Part shown: in pieces, positions 43,238 through 53,576 of the stretch
Position numbering within the stretch: position 1 is the stretch's first letter
Layout of the letters: every line of letters starts with the position of its first letter
NCBI RefSeq assembly: GCF_002531825.1
Contig: NZ_NWSX01000001.1
Span: 62,001-126,000 of the forward strand
DNA: 64,000 bases
DNA from: Rhizobium sp. J15
GTDB taxonomy: Bacteria > Pseudomonadota > Alphaproteobacteria > Rhizobiales > Rhizobiaceae
Reading direction: 5' to 3'
Notes under the pieces: generated by a model
What the model was told of the DNA's origin: nothing
What the model saw: only the letters and a program-made list of their open reading frames with translations
Databases searched by the model: none
Made by a program: the position numbers and the translations under genes

Positions 43238-43489
43238 ATGGAAGTTGAGAAACAGCTGATCAAGCTCATAGGTGATTTCAGCGGACGCCTGCCCGAGGAA
43301 TATATCGGCGAATACATATCCCTTGCGAAGCACAATGAGTGCGCAGTCGCATTGGAAAATCTATGCACGCAATTGTATGAGCATGACGTGGTGCCGGCTC
43401 CAGGGGAACTGATCACCATTCGGGAGCTAGCCGAGGAAATGAACCTGGAGGAGGATACATGGCACTTCCTCGGGCATTCGAATTCGTGA
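43238..43489 (+). CDS. MafI-family immunity protein
   Basis: The 83-residue protein, MEVEKQLIKLIGDFSGRLPEEYIGEYISLAKHNECAVALENLC with TQLYEHDVVPAPGELITIREL and a final WHFLGH, matches the MafI-type immunity pattern: helical, acidic, with GDFSGRLPEE and the ALENLCTQLYEHDV core. The ATG at 43238 has GAGGTG close upstream; a GTG at 43184 would add 18 residues. MafI proteins protect against MafB-type polymorphic toxins. No matching toxin is present, so it would be an orphan immunity gene. Confidence 0.7.
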   Translation: MEVEKQLIKLIGDFSGRLPEEYIGEYISLAKHNECAVALENLCTQLYEHDVVPAPGELITIRELAEEMNLEEDTWHFLGHSNS

Positions 43490-43511
43490 GCTCAGTGCAA
43501 GGGCGACAACA

Positions 43512-43826
43512 GTGAACAAACTTCCAAACTGGCTTGTCCTCAATATCTGGCGAAATCTACTGGGAGAGATTTACCCAGCGATTAGGGCCATCGCCGTCGA
43601 ATTCGATGAAAAGGCTCTTCTCATAAGATATTACCTTGAGCGTGAGCCAACTGAGTTTGATATCGAAAGCGCGGAAGTATTATCCACAAACGTTTTCGCC
43701 TCTGCCGGACCGGAACTGATCGAACGTATCGATACGGAATGTTCCTACGCAACGCGGCTTTTCAAAGATTTAGACGCATTGTCTGGATTTGTATATTGCC
43801 GTCGAGAATACGACATGCCCGAGTGA
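43512..43826 (+). CDS. putative immunity protein (104 aa)
   Basis: It starts at GTG 43512, 22 bp after the MafI-like gene. The 104-residue protein contains LPNWLVLNIWRNLLGEIYPAIRAIAVEF, ALLIRYYLEREPTEFDIESAEVLSTN and an acidic C-terminus with CRREYDMPE. It is small, acidic and leaderless, with an alpha/beta layout that I have seen near rhs and CDI toxins, but I cannot name the family. It is probably co-transcribed with the MafI-like gene. Confidence 0.6.
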   Translation: MNKLPNWLVLNIWRNLLGEIYPAIRAIAVEFDEKALLIRYYLEREPTEFDIESAEVLSTNVFASAGPELIERIDTECSYATRLFKDLDALSGFVYCRREYDMPE

Positions 43827-43894
43827 GGATGGCTGTGTCTCCTGTTCCAGGTGGTGCAGTCGGCATGAGGCGCTTGAATGCGTCACAGCGTTCC

Positions 43895-44479
<585 letters not shown>

Positions 44480-44630
44480 TCCATCCTCGCTTTGTTGAAG
44501 CTCTGCCGCTGCCGATTCTTCGCGCCCGCATAATGCGCAACCTTCTCGCAGACGGCTAGCCGCGGCCGACGGTGCGGCGTTGTCTCCGCCGTTCCGGCCT
44601 TCGTCTCACGATATAATCCGCGGCCTCCGC

Positions 44631-44658
44631 TTGACACGATCACTTCATCTCTTATTCT
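44631..44658 (+). promoter_or_regulatory. probable sigma-70 promoter of the dipeptide-type ABC operon
   Basis: TTGACA (44631-44636), a 16-bp spacer and TATTCT (44653-44658) lie 52 bp before the binding-protein start. An ATTACATAAT half-palindrome region (44674-44683) downstream could bind one of the two FadR-type regulators coded at the far end of this cluster. Confidence 0.55.
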
Positions 44659-44709
44659 GTTGTAAAAAGATGAATTACATAATTGTGGAACTTAACCGGG
44701 AGCCCTCAT

Positions 44710-46236
44710 ATGAAAACGCTTGTCGCATTCCTGCTCGGCACTGCGCTCGTCGCCCTGCCTTCGACCCTCTTTGCCCAGGAAAAGGGCGGCGTCATCAATG
44801 TTGCGACGATCGGCGAGCCGCCGACGCTCGATCCGATGTCGTCGACGGCCGATCTCGTCGGCATCGTCACGCAGCATATTTTCGAAACGCTCTATACTTT
44901 CGACAAGAGCTGGAGCGTCACGCCGCTTCTGGCCGAAAGCCTGCCCGAGATCAGCGCCGACGGCAAAACCTATACGATCAAGCTCCGGACCGGCATCAAG
45001 TTCCACGACAATAGCGACATGACCTCGGAGGATGTCGTCGCCTCGCTGAACCGCTGGATGAAGATCGCCTCGCGCGGCAAGCAGGTGGCCGGCTTCATCG
45101 ACAAGATCGCGGCGACCGATCCGGCGACTGTGACGATTACGCTGAAGCAGCCCTATGCGCCCCTGACCTCGCTGCTCGCCTTCAACAATTCGGCCGCGAT
45201 CATCATTCCCTCGGAAAAGCAGGACGAGCCGATGAAGGAGTTCATCGGCACCGGCCCCTATATGCTGAAGGAGCGCAAGGCCGACCAGTATATCCAGCTC
45301 GTCCGCTTCGACGGCTACAAGTCACGCGAAGGCGAGGGCGATGGTTATGGCGGCGCTCGCCATCAATATCTCGATGAAATCCGCTTCGTGCCGGTGCCGG
45401 ATCCGAATACCCGCGTCGAGGCCGCCGTTTCCGGCCAGTATGATTATGTCGACTCGATCCCGGTCGAATCCTACGACAAGCTGAAGGCTTCGACCGCCTC
45501 GCAGCCGATCATGCTGAAGCCCTTCGGCTATCCGGTCTTCGTCTTCAACACGAAGGAAGGCGCTGCTGCGAATATCGAGGTTCGCAAAGCGATCCGCCAG
45601 GCGCTCAGCATGGAAGACATGCTGGCCGCAGCTTTCGGTGGCACGGATTTCTATGCGCTCGATGGCTCGATCTATCCGAAGACCTTTGCCTGGTCGACGG
45701 ATGCCGGCGTCGAAGGCGCCTATAATGTCGCCGATCCGGAAGGGGCGGCCGCTGCCGCCAAGAAGGCCGGCTATAATGGCGAGCCAATCCGCATCCTGAC
45801 CAGCCGCCAGTATGAGTTCCATTACAAGATGGCGCAGGTCGCCGCCGAATATCTGAAGCTTGCCGGCTTCACCGTCGATATGCAGGTGGTCGACTGGGCG
45901 ACGCTGACGCAGCGCCGCACCGATCCGAAGCTCTGGGATATCTACATCACCCACAGCCCCTTCCTGCCGGAACCGGCGCTGATCGGTTCGCTCTCGACGA
46001 GCTCGCCCGGCTGGTGGGATACGCCGGCCCGCAAGGCTGCCGTCGATGCCTTCACCTCCGAGGTCGATCCGAAGAAGCGCGTCGCGCTCTGGGCCGATGT
46101 TCAGAAGGCGATCTATGCCGACGCGCCCTTCATGAAGATCGGCGATTTCAATGCCGTCTCGGCGAAATCGGTCAAGCTCGAAGGTGTCGATCCGGCTCCG
46201 TGGCCGTATTTCTGGAACGCTTCGATCAAGAAGTAA
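44710..46236 (+). CDS. family-5 extracellular solute-binding protein (dipeptide type)
   Basis: The 508-residue protein has a Sec signal peptide (MKTLVAFLLGTALVALPSTLFAQ). The SBP_bac_5 fold shows as IGEPPTLDPMSSTADLVGIV, IFETLYTFDKSWSVTPLLAESL, YTIKLRTGIKFHDNSDMTSEDVV, GTGPYMLKERK and VRKAIRQALSMEDML. The ATG at 44710 follows GGGAG. It is the first gene of a plus-strand operon (binding protein, two permeases, RidA, PLP enzyme, double ATPase, bicupin). The ligand is inferred to be a nitrogen compound handled by these enzymes. Confidence 0.92.
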   Translation: MKTLVAFLLGTALVALPSTLFAQEKGGVINVATIGEPPTLDPMSSTADLVGIVTQHIFETLYTFDKSWSVTPLLAESLPEISADGKTYTIKLRTGIKFHDNSDMTSEDVVASLNRWMKIASRGKQVAGFIDKIAATDPATVTITLKQPYAPLTSLLAFNNSAAIIIPSEKQDEPMKEFIGTGPYMLKERKADQYIQLVRFDGYKSREGEGDGYGGARHQYLDEIRFVPVPDPNTRVEAAVSGQYDYVDSIPVESYDKLKASTASQPIMLKPFGYPVFVFNTKEGAAANIEVRKAIRQALSMEDMLAAAFGGTDFYALDGSIYPKTFAWSTDAGVEGAYNVADPEGAAAAAKKAGYNGEPIRILTSRQYEFHYKMAQVAAEYLKLAGFTVDMQVVDWATLTQRRTDPKLWDIYITHSPFLPEPALIGSLSTSSPGWWDTPARKAAVDAFTSEVDPKKRVALWADVQKAIYADAPFMKIGDFNAVSAKSVKLEGVDPAPWPYFWNASIKK

Positions 46237-46319
46237 GCACCACCGCCGGTGCCGGTCCCTCGCGGCCGGTGCCGGTCTTCTTTTCTGCCGCATCCGCAAA
46301 GGCTTGAAGGCCAGCATTC

Positions 46320-47261
46320 ATGATCCGCTACATCCTCCAGCGCCTGTTTGGCATGATCGTCGTGATGTTTCTCGTCGTCACGATCGTCTTCGTCATCGTG
46401 CGCGTGACCCCGGGTGATCCGGCTGCCGTCATGCTCGGGCCGGATGCGACGCCGCAGGATATTGCCGATCTGAGAAGCAGGCTCGGCCTCGATCAGTCGC
46501 TCGGCCTGCAATATGTCTATTATATCGGCCAGCTGCTGAGGGGCGATCTCGGCCAGTCGATCTTTCTCAATATGCCGGTCACGTCGGCGCTGCTCGACCG
46601 CGCCGAGCCGACCTTCTTCCTGACGCTGTTTTCGCTCGCCATCGCCAGCGTCATTGCGCTGCCGATCGGCATCTATGCCGCCTATCGGCGCGGCTCCTTC
46701 GTCGACCAGGCGGCAACGACGCTCGCCATGTTCGCCGCCAGCATTCCGAGCTTCTGGCTCGGCCTCATCCTAATGCAGTTCTTCGCCGTCCGGCTCAACC
46801 TTTTCCCGGTCTCGGGCTATGGCGGCCCGGGCTCGACCTTCGCGGACCGCATGTATCATCTGACGCTGCCGGCCTTCGCGCTCGGCATCGTCTCTTCGGC
46901 GCTGATACTGCGCTTCACCCGCGCCTCTATGCTCGATGTGCTCGGCGACGATTATATCCGCACGGCGCGCGCCAAGGGGCTGGTCGAACGCAAGGTCATC
47001 CTCAAGCACGCGCTGAAGAATGCGCTGATCCCGATCCTGACGGTCATTGGCCTGACGGCGGCGGTGCTGATTTCGGGCGCGGTCGTCACCGAAACCGTCT
47101 TCGGCCTGCCGGGTGTCGGCAATCTCGTCGTTTCGGCGGTTCTGCGCCGCGACTATCCCGTCATCCAGGGCGCGCTGCTCGTCATCGCCGCCCTTTACGT
47201 GCTGATCAATTTTGCGATCGACATGCTCTACCTGCTGGTCGATCCGAGGGTGCGCTACTGA
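46320..47261 (+). CDS. ABC transporter permease, DppB type
   Basis: The 313-residue permease opens MIRYILQRLFGMIVVMFLVVTIVFVIVRVTPGDPAAVMLG, the standard DppB N-terminus, and has six helices. The EAA loop is MLDVLGDDYIRTARAKGLVERKVILKHALKNALIP, followed by ISGAVVTETVFGLPGVGNLV and DYPVIQGALLVI. The stop overlaps the next permease ATG by 1 bp (TGATG), so the two are translated together and form the importer channel. Confidence 0.93.
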   Translation: MIRYILQRLFGMIVVMFLVVTIVFVIVRVTPGDPAAVMLGPDATPQDIADLRSRLGLDQSLGLQYVYYIGQLLRGDLGQSIFLNMPVTSALLDRAEPTFFLTLFSLAIASVIALPIGIYAAYRRGSFVDQAATTLAMFAASIPSFWLGLILMQFFAVRLNLFPVSGYGGPGSTFADRMYHLTLPAFALGIVSSALILRFTRASMLDVLGDDYIRTARAKGLVERKVILKHALKNALIPILTVIGLTAAVLISGAVVTETVFGLPGVGNLVVSAVLRRDYPVIQGALLVIAALYVLINFAIDMLYLLVDPRVRY

Positions 47262-48130
47262 TGGCCGATATCGCAATCAAGCCCGTCGAAAGCGAAGGCA
47301 GCAAATTCGCCAGGCGCCTGCTGAAGCGCAAGACGGTTGCCTTCGGCCTGCTGATCCTGACGATTTTCGTGCTGCTCGCGGCCTTCGCGCCTGTCGTGGC
47401 GCCGTATTCCCCGTCCAAGCTTTCCATTGTCAACCGGCTGAAGCCGCCGAGCGAGATTTTCTTCTTCGGCACGGACGAATTCGGCCGCGACGTCTTCTCG
47501 CGAACGATCTTCGCCGGGCGTCTGTCGCTGCTGGTCGGTGCCGCGGTCGTCGCTCTTTCGGCGCTGATCGGCGTCACCCTCGGCCTGCTTGCCGGCTTCT
47601 TCCAGAAGCTCGATACGCCGATCGCCCGGCTGATCGATGCGATGATGGCATTTCCCGATATTCTGCTGGCGATCGCGCTCGTCGCCGCCCTCGGTCCGTC
47701 GCTGACGACCGTCATCATCGCGCTGTCGATCGTCTATGCGCCGCGCCTTGCCCGCATCGTGCGCGCCTCGACGCTCGTCATTCGCGAGCTGCCCTATGTC
47801 GAGGCGGCGAGGGCGCTCGGGATTTCGACCTTCCACATCATGACGCGGCATGTGCTGCGCAATCTGCTGTCGCCGATCCTGGTGCAGGGCACATTCCTCT
47901 TCGCCAGCGCCATGCTCGCCGAAGCCGGGCTGTCTTTCCTCGGCCTCGGCGTCAGCCCCGAGATTCCGACCTGGGGAACGATGATCGCCGCCGGCCGGCA
48001 ATATATCGGCCAGGCCGACTGGATGACGCTGTTTCCGGGCGTTGCGATCATTCTCTCCGTGTTGTCGCTGCAGATGGTCGGCGACGGCCTCAGGGACATG
48101 CTCGATCCTAGACTTCGCAAGGACCTTTAA
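47261..48130 (+). CDS. ABC transporter permease, DppC type
   Basis: The 289-residue permease has the N-terminal helix VAFGLLILTIFVLLAAFAPVVAPYSP, the loop FFGTDEFGRDVFSRTIFAGRLSLLVG, six predicted helices and the EAA loop LVIRELPYVEAARALGISTFHIMTRHVLRNLLSP. It ends LRDMLDPRLRKDL, the standard DppC terminus. It overlaps the DppB gene by 1 bp and precedes the RidA gene by 63 bp. Confidence 0.93.
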   Translation: MADIAIKPVESEGSKFARRLLKRKTVAFGLLILTIFVLLAAFAPVVAPYSPSKLSIVNRLKPPSEIFFFGTDEFGRDVFSRTIFAGRLSLLVGAAVVALSALIGVTLGLLAGFFQKLDTPIARLIDAMMAFPDILLAIALVAALGPSLTTVIIALSIVYAPRLARIVRASTLVIRELPYVEAARALGISTFHIMTRHVLRNLLSPILVQGTFLFASAMLAEAGLSFLGLGVSPEIPTWGTMIAAGRQYIGQADWMTLFPGVAIILSVLSLQMVGDGLRDMLDPRLRKDL

Positions 48131-48193
48131 TCCGCCGGCCGACTGCCGGTCGTCTCCAATTCGCCAGATCAAAATTGCATGACAGGAGTTTGC

Positions 48194-48694
48194 GTGAATC
48201 AGTTTCCCACCGCCGCCGGCAAGGTCGAGAACTCGCCTTACGAACGGCTTTCAGCTCTCGGTATTACGCTTCCGCCGCCGCCGCCGCCGATCGCCAATTT
48301 CGTGACACATGTGCTGGAAGGCAACATGCTCTATCTCTCCGGCCAGGGACCGCGCGAGGCCGATGGCTTCCTGCATGCCGGCAAGGTCGGCGCGGGCGGC
48401 GTCGGTGTCGATGAAGCTTACGGCCATGCCCGGCTGACCGGCATCAACCTGCTGTCGGTCATGCATGATGCACTGGGTGATCTTTCCCGGGTCAAGCGGG
48501 TGGTCAAGCTGCTCGGCATGGTCAATGCCGTGCCTGACTTCGAGGATCATCCGAGCGTCATCAACGGCTGCTCGGATCTGCTGATCGAAGTCTTCGGGCC
48601 GGCCGGCGAACACGCCCGTTCGGCGGTGGGCTTCGGCTCGCTGCCGGGCAACATCACCGTCGAGATCGAGGCGATCGTCGCCTTGCATGGCTGA
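48194..48694 (+). CDS. RidA/YjgF family protein
   Basis: The roughly 166-residue protein starts at GTG 48194 with AGGAG just upstream; an ATG 15 bp earlier overlaps that ribosome site. It shows [38 protein letters not shown], then [34 protein letters not shown] and a final [12 protein letters not shown] with the usual Glu. RidA proteins hydrolyse reactive enamine/imine intermediates released by PLP enzymes. Its place directly before a PLP enzyme gene fits that role. The PPPPPP stretch marks the YjgF/chorismate-mutase-like subgroup. Confidence 0.9.
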   Translation: MNQFPTAAGKVENSPYERLSALGITLPPPPPPIANFVTHVLEGNMLYLSGQGPREADGFLHAGKVGAGGVGVDEAYGHARLTGINLLSVMHDALGDLSRVKRVVKLLGMVNAVPDFEDHPSVINGCSDLLIEVFGPAGEHARSAVGFGSLPGNITVEIEAIVALHG

Positions 48695-48765
48695 CGGGAA
48701 TTTTCATACTTGGGAGCAGCGTTTCCCCATATCCTGCTCCCCGACCCAGAATTCTGGAGAACTTC

Positions 48766-49962
48766 ATGTCCACTGATATGAGACCATCGATCGGCCTCCG
48801 CCCCGTCATCAACGTATCGGGCACGATGACCAGTCTTGGCGCGTCGATCGTCGTGCCGGAAGCGATCGAGGCGATGGCGTCGATCCTGCCGCACTTCGTC
48901 GAGATCAACGACCTGCAGCGCAAGGCAAGTGCAGTCATCGCCCGGCTGACCGGTGGTGAGGCGGGCTTCGTCACCGCCTCCTGCTCTGCCGGTATTTCGC
49001 TCGCCGTCGCCGGCGCGATCACCGGCGACAATCTGCTGGCGATCGAGAAGCTGCCGGATGCCGTGTCCGAGAAGAACGAGGTGCTGGTACAGATGGGCCA
49101 TGTGGTGAGCTATGGCGCACCCGTCGACCAGGCGATCCGGCTGGCCGGCGGCAAGGTCGTGCTGATCGGCCAGGCGACCTCGACGCACCGCTTCCACATG
49201 GAAAAGGCAATCACCGAGAAGACTGCCGCCGCCGTCTATGTCGTCTCCCACCATGTCGTCGATTACGGCCTGCTGAATCTCAAGGAATTCGTTGAGATCG
49301 CCCATGCCAGGGGCGTGCCTGTCATCGTTGATGCGGCCTCGGAATACGAGCTCAGGATTTTCCTGGAGCAGGGCGCCGATATCGCGCTCTATTCCGGCCA
49401 CAAGTTCCTCGGCGGCCCGACCTCGGGCATCGTCGCCGGCCGGAAAGAGCTGGTGCGTCACGCCTTCCTGCAGAACATGGGCATCGGCCGCGGCATGAAG
49501 GTCGGCAAGGAGAGCATCTTCGGCGTCATGGCGGCGCTCGAGGCCTGGGAAAAACGCGATCATGCCGGCATCCGCGAGCGCGAGACCGGCTATCTCAATC
49601 TGTGGAAGCGTACGCTCGACGGTCGTCCTGGCGTTACCGCGCTGATCGAGCCCGATCCCACCAACAATCCGCTCGACCGGCTGCGCCTTATCGTCGATGC
49701 CGAGCAGGCCCATATCACCGCCTGGGATCTGGCCGATGCGCTGGCCAAGGGCAGCCCGCCGATCATCGTGCGCGATCACGAGGTCGAGCACCGCTATTTC
49801 TATCTCGACCCGTGCAACCTGCATCCGGGCCAGGAAATCATCGTCGCGAACCGCCTGGCCGAGGAACTCGACAAGGCGCGTGCCTCCAACGAGATCATCG
49901 CAACGCCGATCGAAAACCGCAGCCGGCACCGCTTCGACGGCTTGCTGCGCTGGCCGGATTGA
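48766..49962 (+). CDS. SelA-like PLP-dependent enzyme (aminotransferase/lyase)
   Basis: The 398-residue protein starts at ATG 48766 behind GGAGA. It has the fold-type I layout of the SelA/DgaE group: [16 protein letters not shown] at the N-terminus, [36 protein letters not shown] with Asp189, and [17 protein letters not shown] with Lys213 as the PLP lysine. Relatives include D-glucosaminate-6-phosphate ammonia-lyase and L-seryl-tRNA(Sec) selenium transferase. With RidA next to it, an ammonia-eliminating or racemising reaction on an imported amino compound is likely. The substrate is unknown. Confidence 0.82.
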   Translation: MSTDMRPSIGLRPVINVSGTMTSLGASIVVPEAIEAMASILPHFVEINDLQRKASAVIARLTGGEAGFVTASCSAGISLAVAGAITGDNLLAIEKLPDAVSEKNEVLVQMGHVVSYGAPVDQAIRLAGGKVVLIGQATSTHRFHMEKAITEKTAAAVYVVSHHVVDYGLLNLKEFVEIAHARGVPVIVDAASEYELRIFLEQGADIALYSGHKFLGGPTSGIVAGRKELVRHAFLQNMGIGRGMKVGKESIFGVMAALEAWEKRDHAGIRERETGYLNLWKRTLDGRPGVTALIEPDPTNNPLDRLRLIVDAEQAHITAWDLADALAKGSPPIIVRDHEVEHRYFYLDPCNLHPGQEIIVANRLAEELDKARASNEIIATPIENRSRHRFDGLLRWPD

Positions 49963-49980
49963 GCCGTAGGAGGAGCCGAC

Positions 49981-51819
49981 ATGGCGAAGGTCCAAGCGCA
50001 GTTGATCGAGACAGCCACCCCCGTTCTTTCCGTTGAGGGGCTGACGACTTCCTTTCGGGTCGACGGCGCTTGGAAACCCGTGGTGCGCAACGTCTCCTTC
50101 ACCGTCGCGCCCGGCGAGACGGTGGCGATCGTCGGCGAATCCGGCTCGGGCAAGAGCGTCACCTCGCTGTCGATCATGCGGCTGCTGCAGGCGGACGTCA
50201 GCCGCATCGAGGGCCGCGTCATGCTCGGCGGCCGCGATCTCCTGGCCTTGCCGGAACATGCCATGCGGCAGGTGCGCGGCAATGAGGTGGCGATGATCTT
50301 CCAGGAGCCGATGACCTCGCTCAATCCGCTCTTCACCATCGGCGATCAGATTTCCGAAGCGCTGCTTTGCCATTCCGCTATGAGCAAGGCCGATGCCCGG
50401 GCCGAGACGATCAGGCTCTTGGAGAAGGTCCGCATCCCCTCTGCCGCCTCGCGCTTCGACGAATATCCGCATCGCTTTTCCGGCGGCATGCGCCAGCGGG
50501 TGATGATCGCCATGGCGCTTGCCAGCCGGCCGAAGCTTTTGATCGCCGACGAGCCGACGACGGCGCTCGACGTGACAATCCAGGGCCAGATCCTCGATCT
50601 CATCAAGATGCTGCAGGACGAGGAGGGGACCTCCGTTCTCTTCATCACCCACGACATGGGCGTCGTCGCCGAGATCGCCGACAGGACGGTGGTGATGTAT
50701 CGCGGCGAACAGGTCGAAAGCGGCGCCACGGCCGATATCTTCCACCGCGGCAAACATCCCTATACCAGGGCGCTGCTATCAGCCGTGCCCGTGCTCGGCT
50801 CGATGCAGGGCCGGCAGCGGCCGCTGCGTTTTCCGGTCGTCAATACGGCGACAGGCGAATCGGACATTCCCGCCGAGGCTGCCGATACGGTCGCGGCGAA
50901 GCCGGTGCTGCAGGTGAAGAACCTGACCAAGCGTTTCGACATTCATTCCGGCCTCTTCAACAGGCTGACCAGCCGGGTGCATGCGGTCGAAAACGTCTCC
51001 TTCGATCTTCATGCCGGCGAGACGCTGTCGCTCGTCGGCGAATCCGGCTGCGGCAAATCGACGACGGGGCGCGCCATCATGCGTCTCATCGAGCCGCAGG
51101 CGGGTTCCGTTCTGGTCGAGGGCAGGGAAGTGCTCGGCCTCCTCGACAGGAAGGATCTGCGCGAGATGCGCAAATCCGTGCAGATGATCTTCCAGGATCC
51201 CTTTGCCAGCCTCAATCCGCGCATGACGGTCGGGGCGTCGATCGCCGAACCCTATCTCGAACACGGCATGGGTAATGCGAAACAGGCGAGGGAGGTCGTT
51301 GCCGACCTGCTGGTGAAGGTCGGCCTCTCCCCCGATATGGCTTCGCGCTATCCGCATGAATTTTCCGGCGGCCAGCGCCAGCGCATCTGCATCGCCCGGG
51401 CGCTTGCCCTGCAGCCGAAGGTCATCGTCGCCGATGAGAGCGTTTCGGCGCTCGATGTTTCGATCAAGGCGCAGGTCATCAACCTGATGCTCGACCTGCA
51501 GCAGAGCCTCAATCTCGCTTTCCTGTTCATTTCGCATGACATGGCGGTGGTCGAACGCGTCAGCCACCGGGTGGCGGTGATGTATCTCGGCGAGATCGTC
51601 GAGATCGGCCCGCGCGCCGCGGTCTTCGAAAATCCGCAGCATCCCTACACGAAGAAGCTGATTTCGGCCGTGCCTGTGCCCGATCCGGACCGCCGCCATG
51701 AAAAGCGCATGGTGGCGAATGACGAGATCAAGAGCCCGATGCGATCAGTCGACTATCAACCGCCGAGCGCCTCCTATCGCGAGGTGGGTCCGGGCCATCT
51801 GGTGATGGCTGGCCGGTAG
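49981..51819 (+). CDS. fused dipeptide-type ABC ATPase (DppD-DppF)
   Basis: The 612-residue protein has two full nucleotide-binding domains. The first has [13 protein letters not shown] near residue 58, [15 protein letters not shown] and [14 protein letters not shown]. The second has [13 protein letters not shown] near residue 355, [30 protein letters not shown] and [14 protein letters not shown]; its Walker B carries DES in place of DEP. Each domain ends with the [15 protein letters not shown] / [15 protein letters not shown] oligopeptide-transporter motif. It energises the importer formed with the permeases upstream. A GGAGGAG ribosome site precedes the ATG. Confidence 0.93.
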   Translation: MAKVQAQLIETATPVLSVEGLTTSFRVDGAWKPVVRNVSFTVAPGETVAIVGESGSGKSVTSLSIMRLLQADVSRIEGRVMLGGRDLLALPEHAMRQVRGNEVAMIFQEPMTSLNPLFTIGDQISEALLCHSAMSKADARAETIRLLEKVRIPSAASRFDEYPHRFSGGMRQRVMIAMALASRPKLLIADEPTTALDVTIQGQILDLIKMLQDEEGTSVLFITHDMGVVAEIADRTVVMYRGEQVESGATADIFHRGKHPYTRALLSAVPVLGSMQGRQRPLRFPVVNTATGESDIPAEAADTVAAKPVLQVKNLTKRFDIHSGLFNRLTSRVHAVENVSFDLHAGETLSLVGESGCGKSTTGRAIMRLIEPQAGSVLVEGREVLGLLDRKDLREMRKSVQMIFQDPFASLNPRMTVGASIAEPYLEHGMGNAKQAREVVADLLVKVGLSPDMASRYPHEFSGGQRQRICIARALALQPKVIVADESVSALDVSIKAQVINLMLDLQQSLNLAFLFISHDMAVVERVSHRVAVMYLGEIVEIGPRAAVFENPQHPYTKKLISAVPVPDPDRRHEKRMVANDEIKSPMRSVDYQPPSASYREVGPGHLVMAGR

Positions 51820-51898
51820 CGAAAGCCGTTGGCAGTTGCCTAACGGGCCGGCGGCGCATAAAGCAGATGCAGAGACACCTGCCTGGAAAGCTGCACCA

Positions 51899-52720
51899 AT
51901 GAACAAGACAGAGTATTTTTCGAAGCTCGGCGGCCTGCCGCCGCAGACTCAGCTGCTTTCCGGCCGGGCCGTTTTCACCACGGCTTACGCGGTCATCCCC
52001 CGCGGTGTCATGAGCGATATCGTCACCAGCCTGCTTCCGCATTGGACGGGAACGCGGGCATGGGTTCTTTCGCGTCCGCTTTCCGGTTTCTCCGAAACCT
52101 TTTCGCAATATATCATGGAAGTTCAGCCGGGCGGCGGCAGCGATCGGCCGGAGCCCGAGAAGCGGGCGGAAGCCGTGCTGTTCGTCGTCGAAGGCGGCAT
52201 GACGGTGGAGCTCGAAGGCGTCAGCCACGCGCTGCGGACCGGCTCCTTCGTCTATATTCCCGCCGGTTCTGCATGGCGCGTGAAAAACGACAGCTCGGCC
52301 GCGGCGATCTTTCACTGGGTCAGAAAAGCCTTTCAGGAGGTCGAGGGGCTGGAGCCGCCGCCGGCGATTGTCACCCATGAGGACGACCATCCGATCCGCG
52401 CCATGCCCGACACCGACGGGCGGTGGGGCACGACCCGCTTCATCGATCCGGCCGATGTGCGCTACGACATGCATGTCAACATCGTGACCCTGGAGCCGGG
52501 TGCGGTGATCCCCTTCATGGAAACCCATGTCATGGAGCACGGTCTCTATGTGCTGGAAGGCAAGGCCGTCTATCGCCTGAACCAGGATTGGGTCGAGGTC
52601 GAGGCCGGCGACTTCATGTGGCTGCGCGCATTCTGCCCGCAGGCCTGTTATGCCGGCGGGCCCGGCCGCTTCCGCTACCTGCTCTACAAGGACGTCAACC
52701 GCCACATGAAGCTCTGGTAG
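51899..52720 (+). CDS. (S)-ureidoglycine aminohydrolase (bicupin)
   Basis: The 273-residue protein is a two-cupin enzyme. In the second cupin the metal ligands Glu208, His210, His214 and Gln248 (METHVMEHGLY and FCPQACY) have exactly the 2-4-34 spacing of E. coli AllE. The first cupin (AEAVLFVVEGGMTVELEG) lacks that set, also as in AllE. The enzyme releases ammonia from (S)-ureidoglycine to give ureidoglycolate in purine-ureide breakdown. No allantoinase or allantoate amidohydrolase is nearby. It is the last enzyme gene of the ABC operon, before two GntR regulators. The ATG is residue 1 of MNKTEYFSKLGG. Confidence 0.85.
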   Translation: MNKTEYFSKLGGLPPQTQLLSGRAVFTTAYAVIPRGVMSDIVTSLLPHWTGTRAWVLSRPLSGFSETFSQYIMEVQPGGGSDRPEPEKRAEAVLFVVEGGMTVELEGVSHALRTGSFVYIPAGSAWRVKNDSSAAAIFHWVRKAFQEVEGLEPPPAIVTHEDDHPIRAMPDTDGRWGTTRFIDPADVRYDMHVNIVTLEPGAVIPFMETHVMEHGLYVLEGKAVYRLNQDWVEVEAGDFMWLRAFCPQACYAGGPGRFRYLLYKDVNRHMKLW

Positions 52721-52805
52721 GCCCCGCGCCGGATGCGACGGGTACGCTGCCGAAGAGCCTGTCCGGTTGCTTGACAGCTCTGCCGATTGCCCGCATCGTC
52801 CTTCG

Positions 52806-53516
52806 ATGCGGGATATGGATTCATGGCTGTCGGAAAAGAAGGAAATAAGCCGGAGAAACGCTGCCGAAGCGGTCTTCGAAGATATCCGCACGGCCATCGT
52901 GGATCGGAAGTTGGCGCTCGGGATCCGTCTTCCCTCGGAGGTGCAACTCGCCGAACGGTACGGCATCAGCCGGGCGATCGTGCGTGAAGCGCTCCGCTCG
53001 CTTCAGACGCTGGGATTCACGCAGACCAGAACCGGCCGCGGCACCTTCGTCGTTTCGGAAAGCCCGGCGCGGCAGCTCGGCGGCGGCGCCTATTCTGCCC
53101 GTGATCTCATGGAAGCGCGTCCCTGCATCGAGATCCCGGCTGCGGGTTGGGCGGCCCTGCGGCGCTCGGACGAGCAGCTGGCTTCGCTCTCATCCTTGTG
53201 CGACCGGATGGATGAGGAGGACGACGTCCAGAAATGGGTGCGGATGGACGCTGAGTTTCATGGAGAGATTGCCGAAGCCTCAGGCAATGCGATCTTCAGG
53301 AAGGTTGTCGCCGATGTTCGCGGCGCGCTTTCGACGCAATCGGAACTGGTGGAGCATGTTCGCGGACGGCGCAAAGCCTCCAACGCCGAACATCGCCGTA
53401 TTCTGGAGGCCGTTGCCGCGGGCAGGGAGGAGGAGGCGCGTGCCGCCATGGCGGAGCACCTGCTGGAGGTAAAGCGCTCCATTATCGGGATTGGCGATAA
53501 AAATGAATCGCACTGA
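52806..53516 (+). CDS. GntR/FadR-family transcriptional regulator (copy 1)
   Basis: The roughly 236-residue protein starts MRDMDSWLSEKKEISRRN. The winged helix reads LPSEVQLAERYGISRAIVREALRSLQTLGFTQTRTGRGTFV, and the FCD domain shows ARDLMEARPCIEIPAAGWAALR and RMDAEFHGEIAEASGN with the metal-type Asp and His. A frame opening at 52767 is possible, but MRDMDSWL aligns with the start of the next regulator. It lies 85 bp after the bicupin gene and probably controls the ABC operon. It is a close paralogue of the following gene. Confidence 0.9.
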   Translation: MRDMDSWLSEKKEISRRNAAEAVFEDIRTAIVDRKLALGIRLPSEVQLAERYGISRAIVREALRSLQTLGFTQTRTGRGTFVVSESPARQLGGGAYSARDLMEARPCIEIPAAGWAALRRSDEQLASLSSLCDRMDEEDDVQKWVRMDAEFHGEIAEASGNAIFRKVVADVRGALSTQSELVEHVRGRRKASNAEHRRILEAVAAGREEEARAAMAEHLLEVKRSIIGIGDKNESH

Positions 53517-53576
53517 AGGTATGATTTCAAATTTGGCGCCCGGACATCCGGGGCGCTGCCGATCGAATGCAATGCG

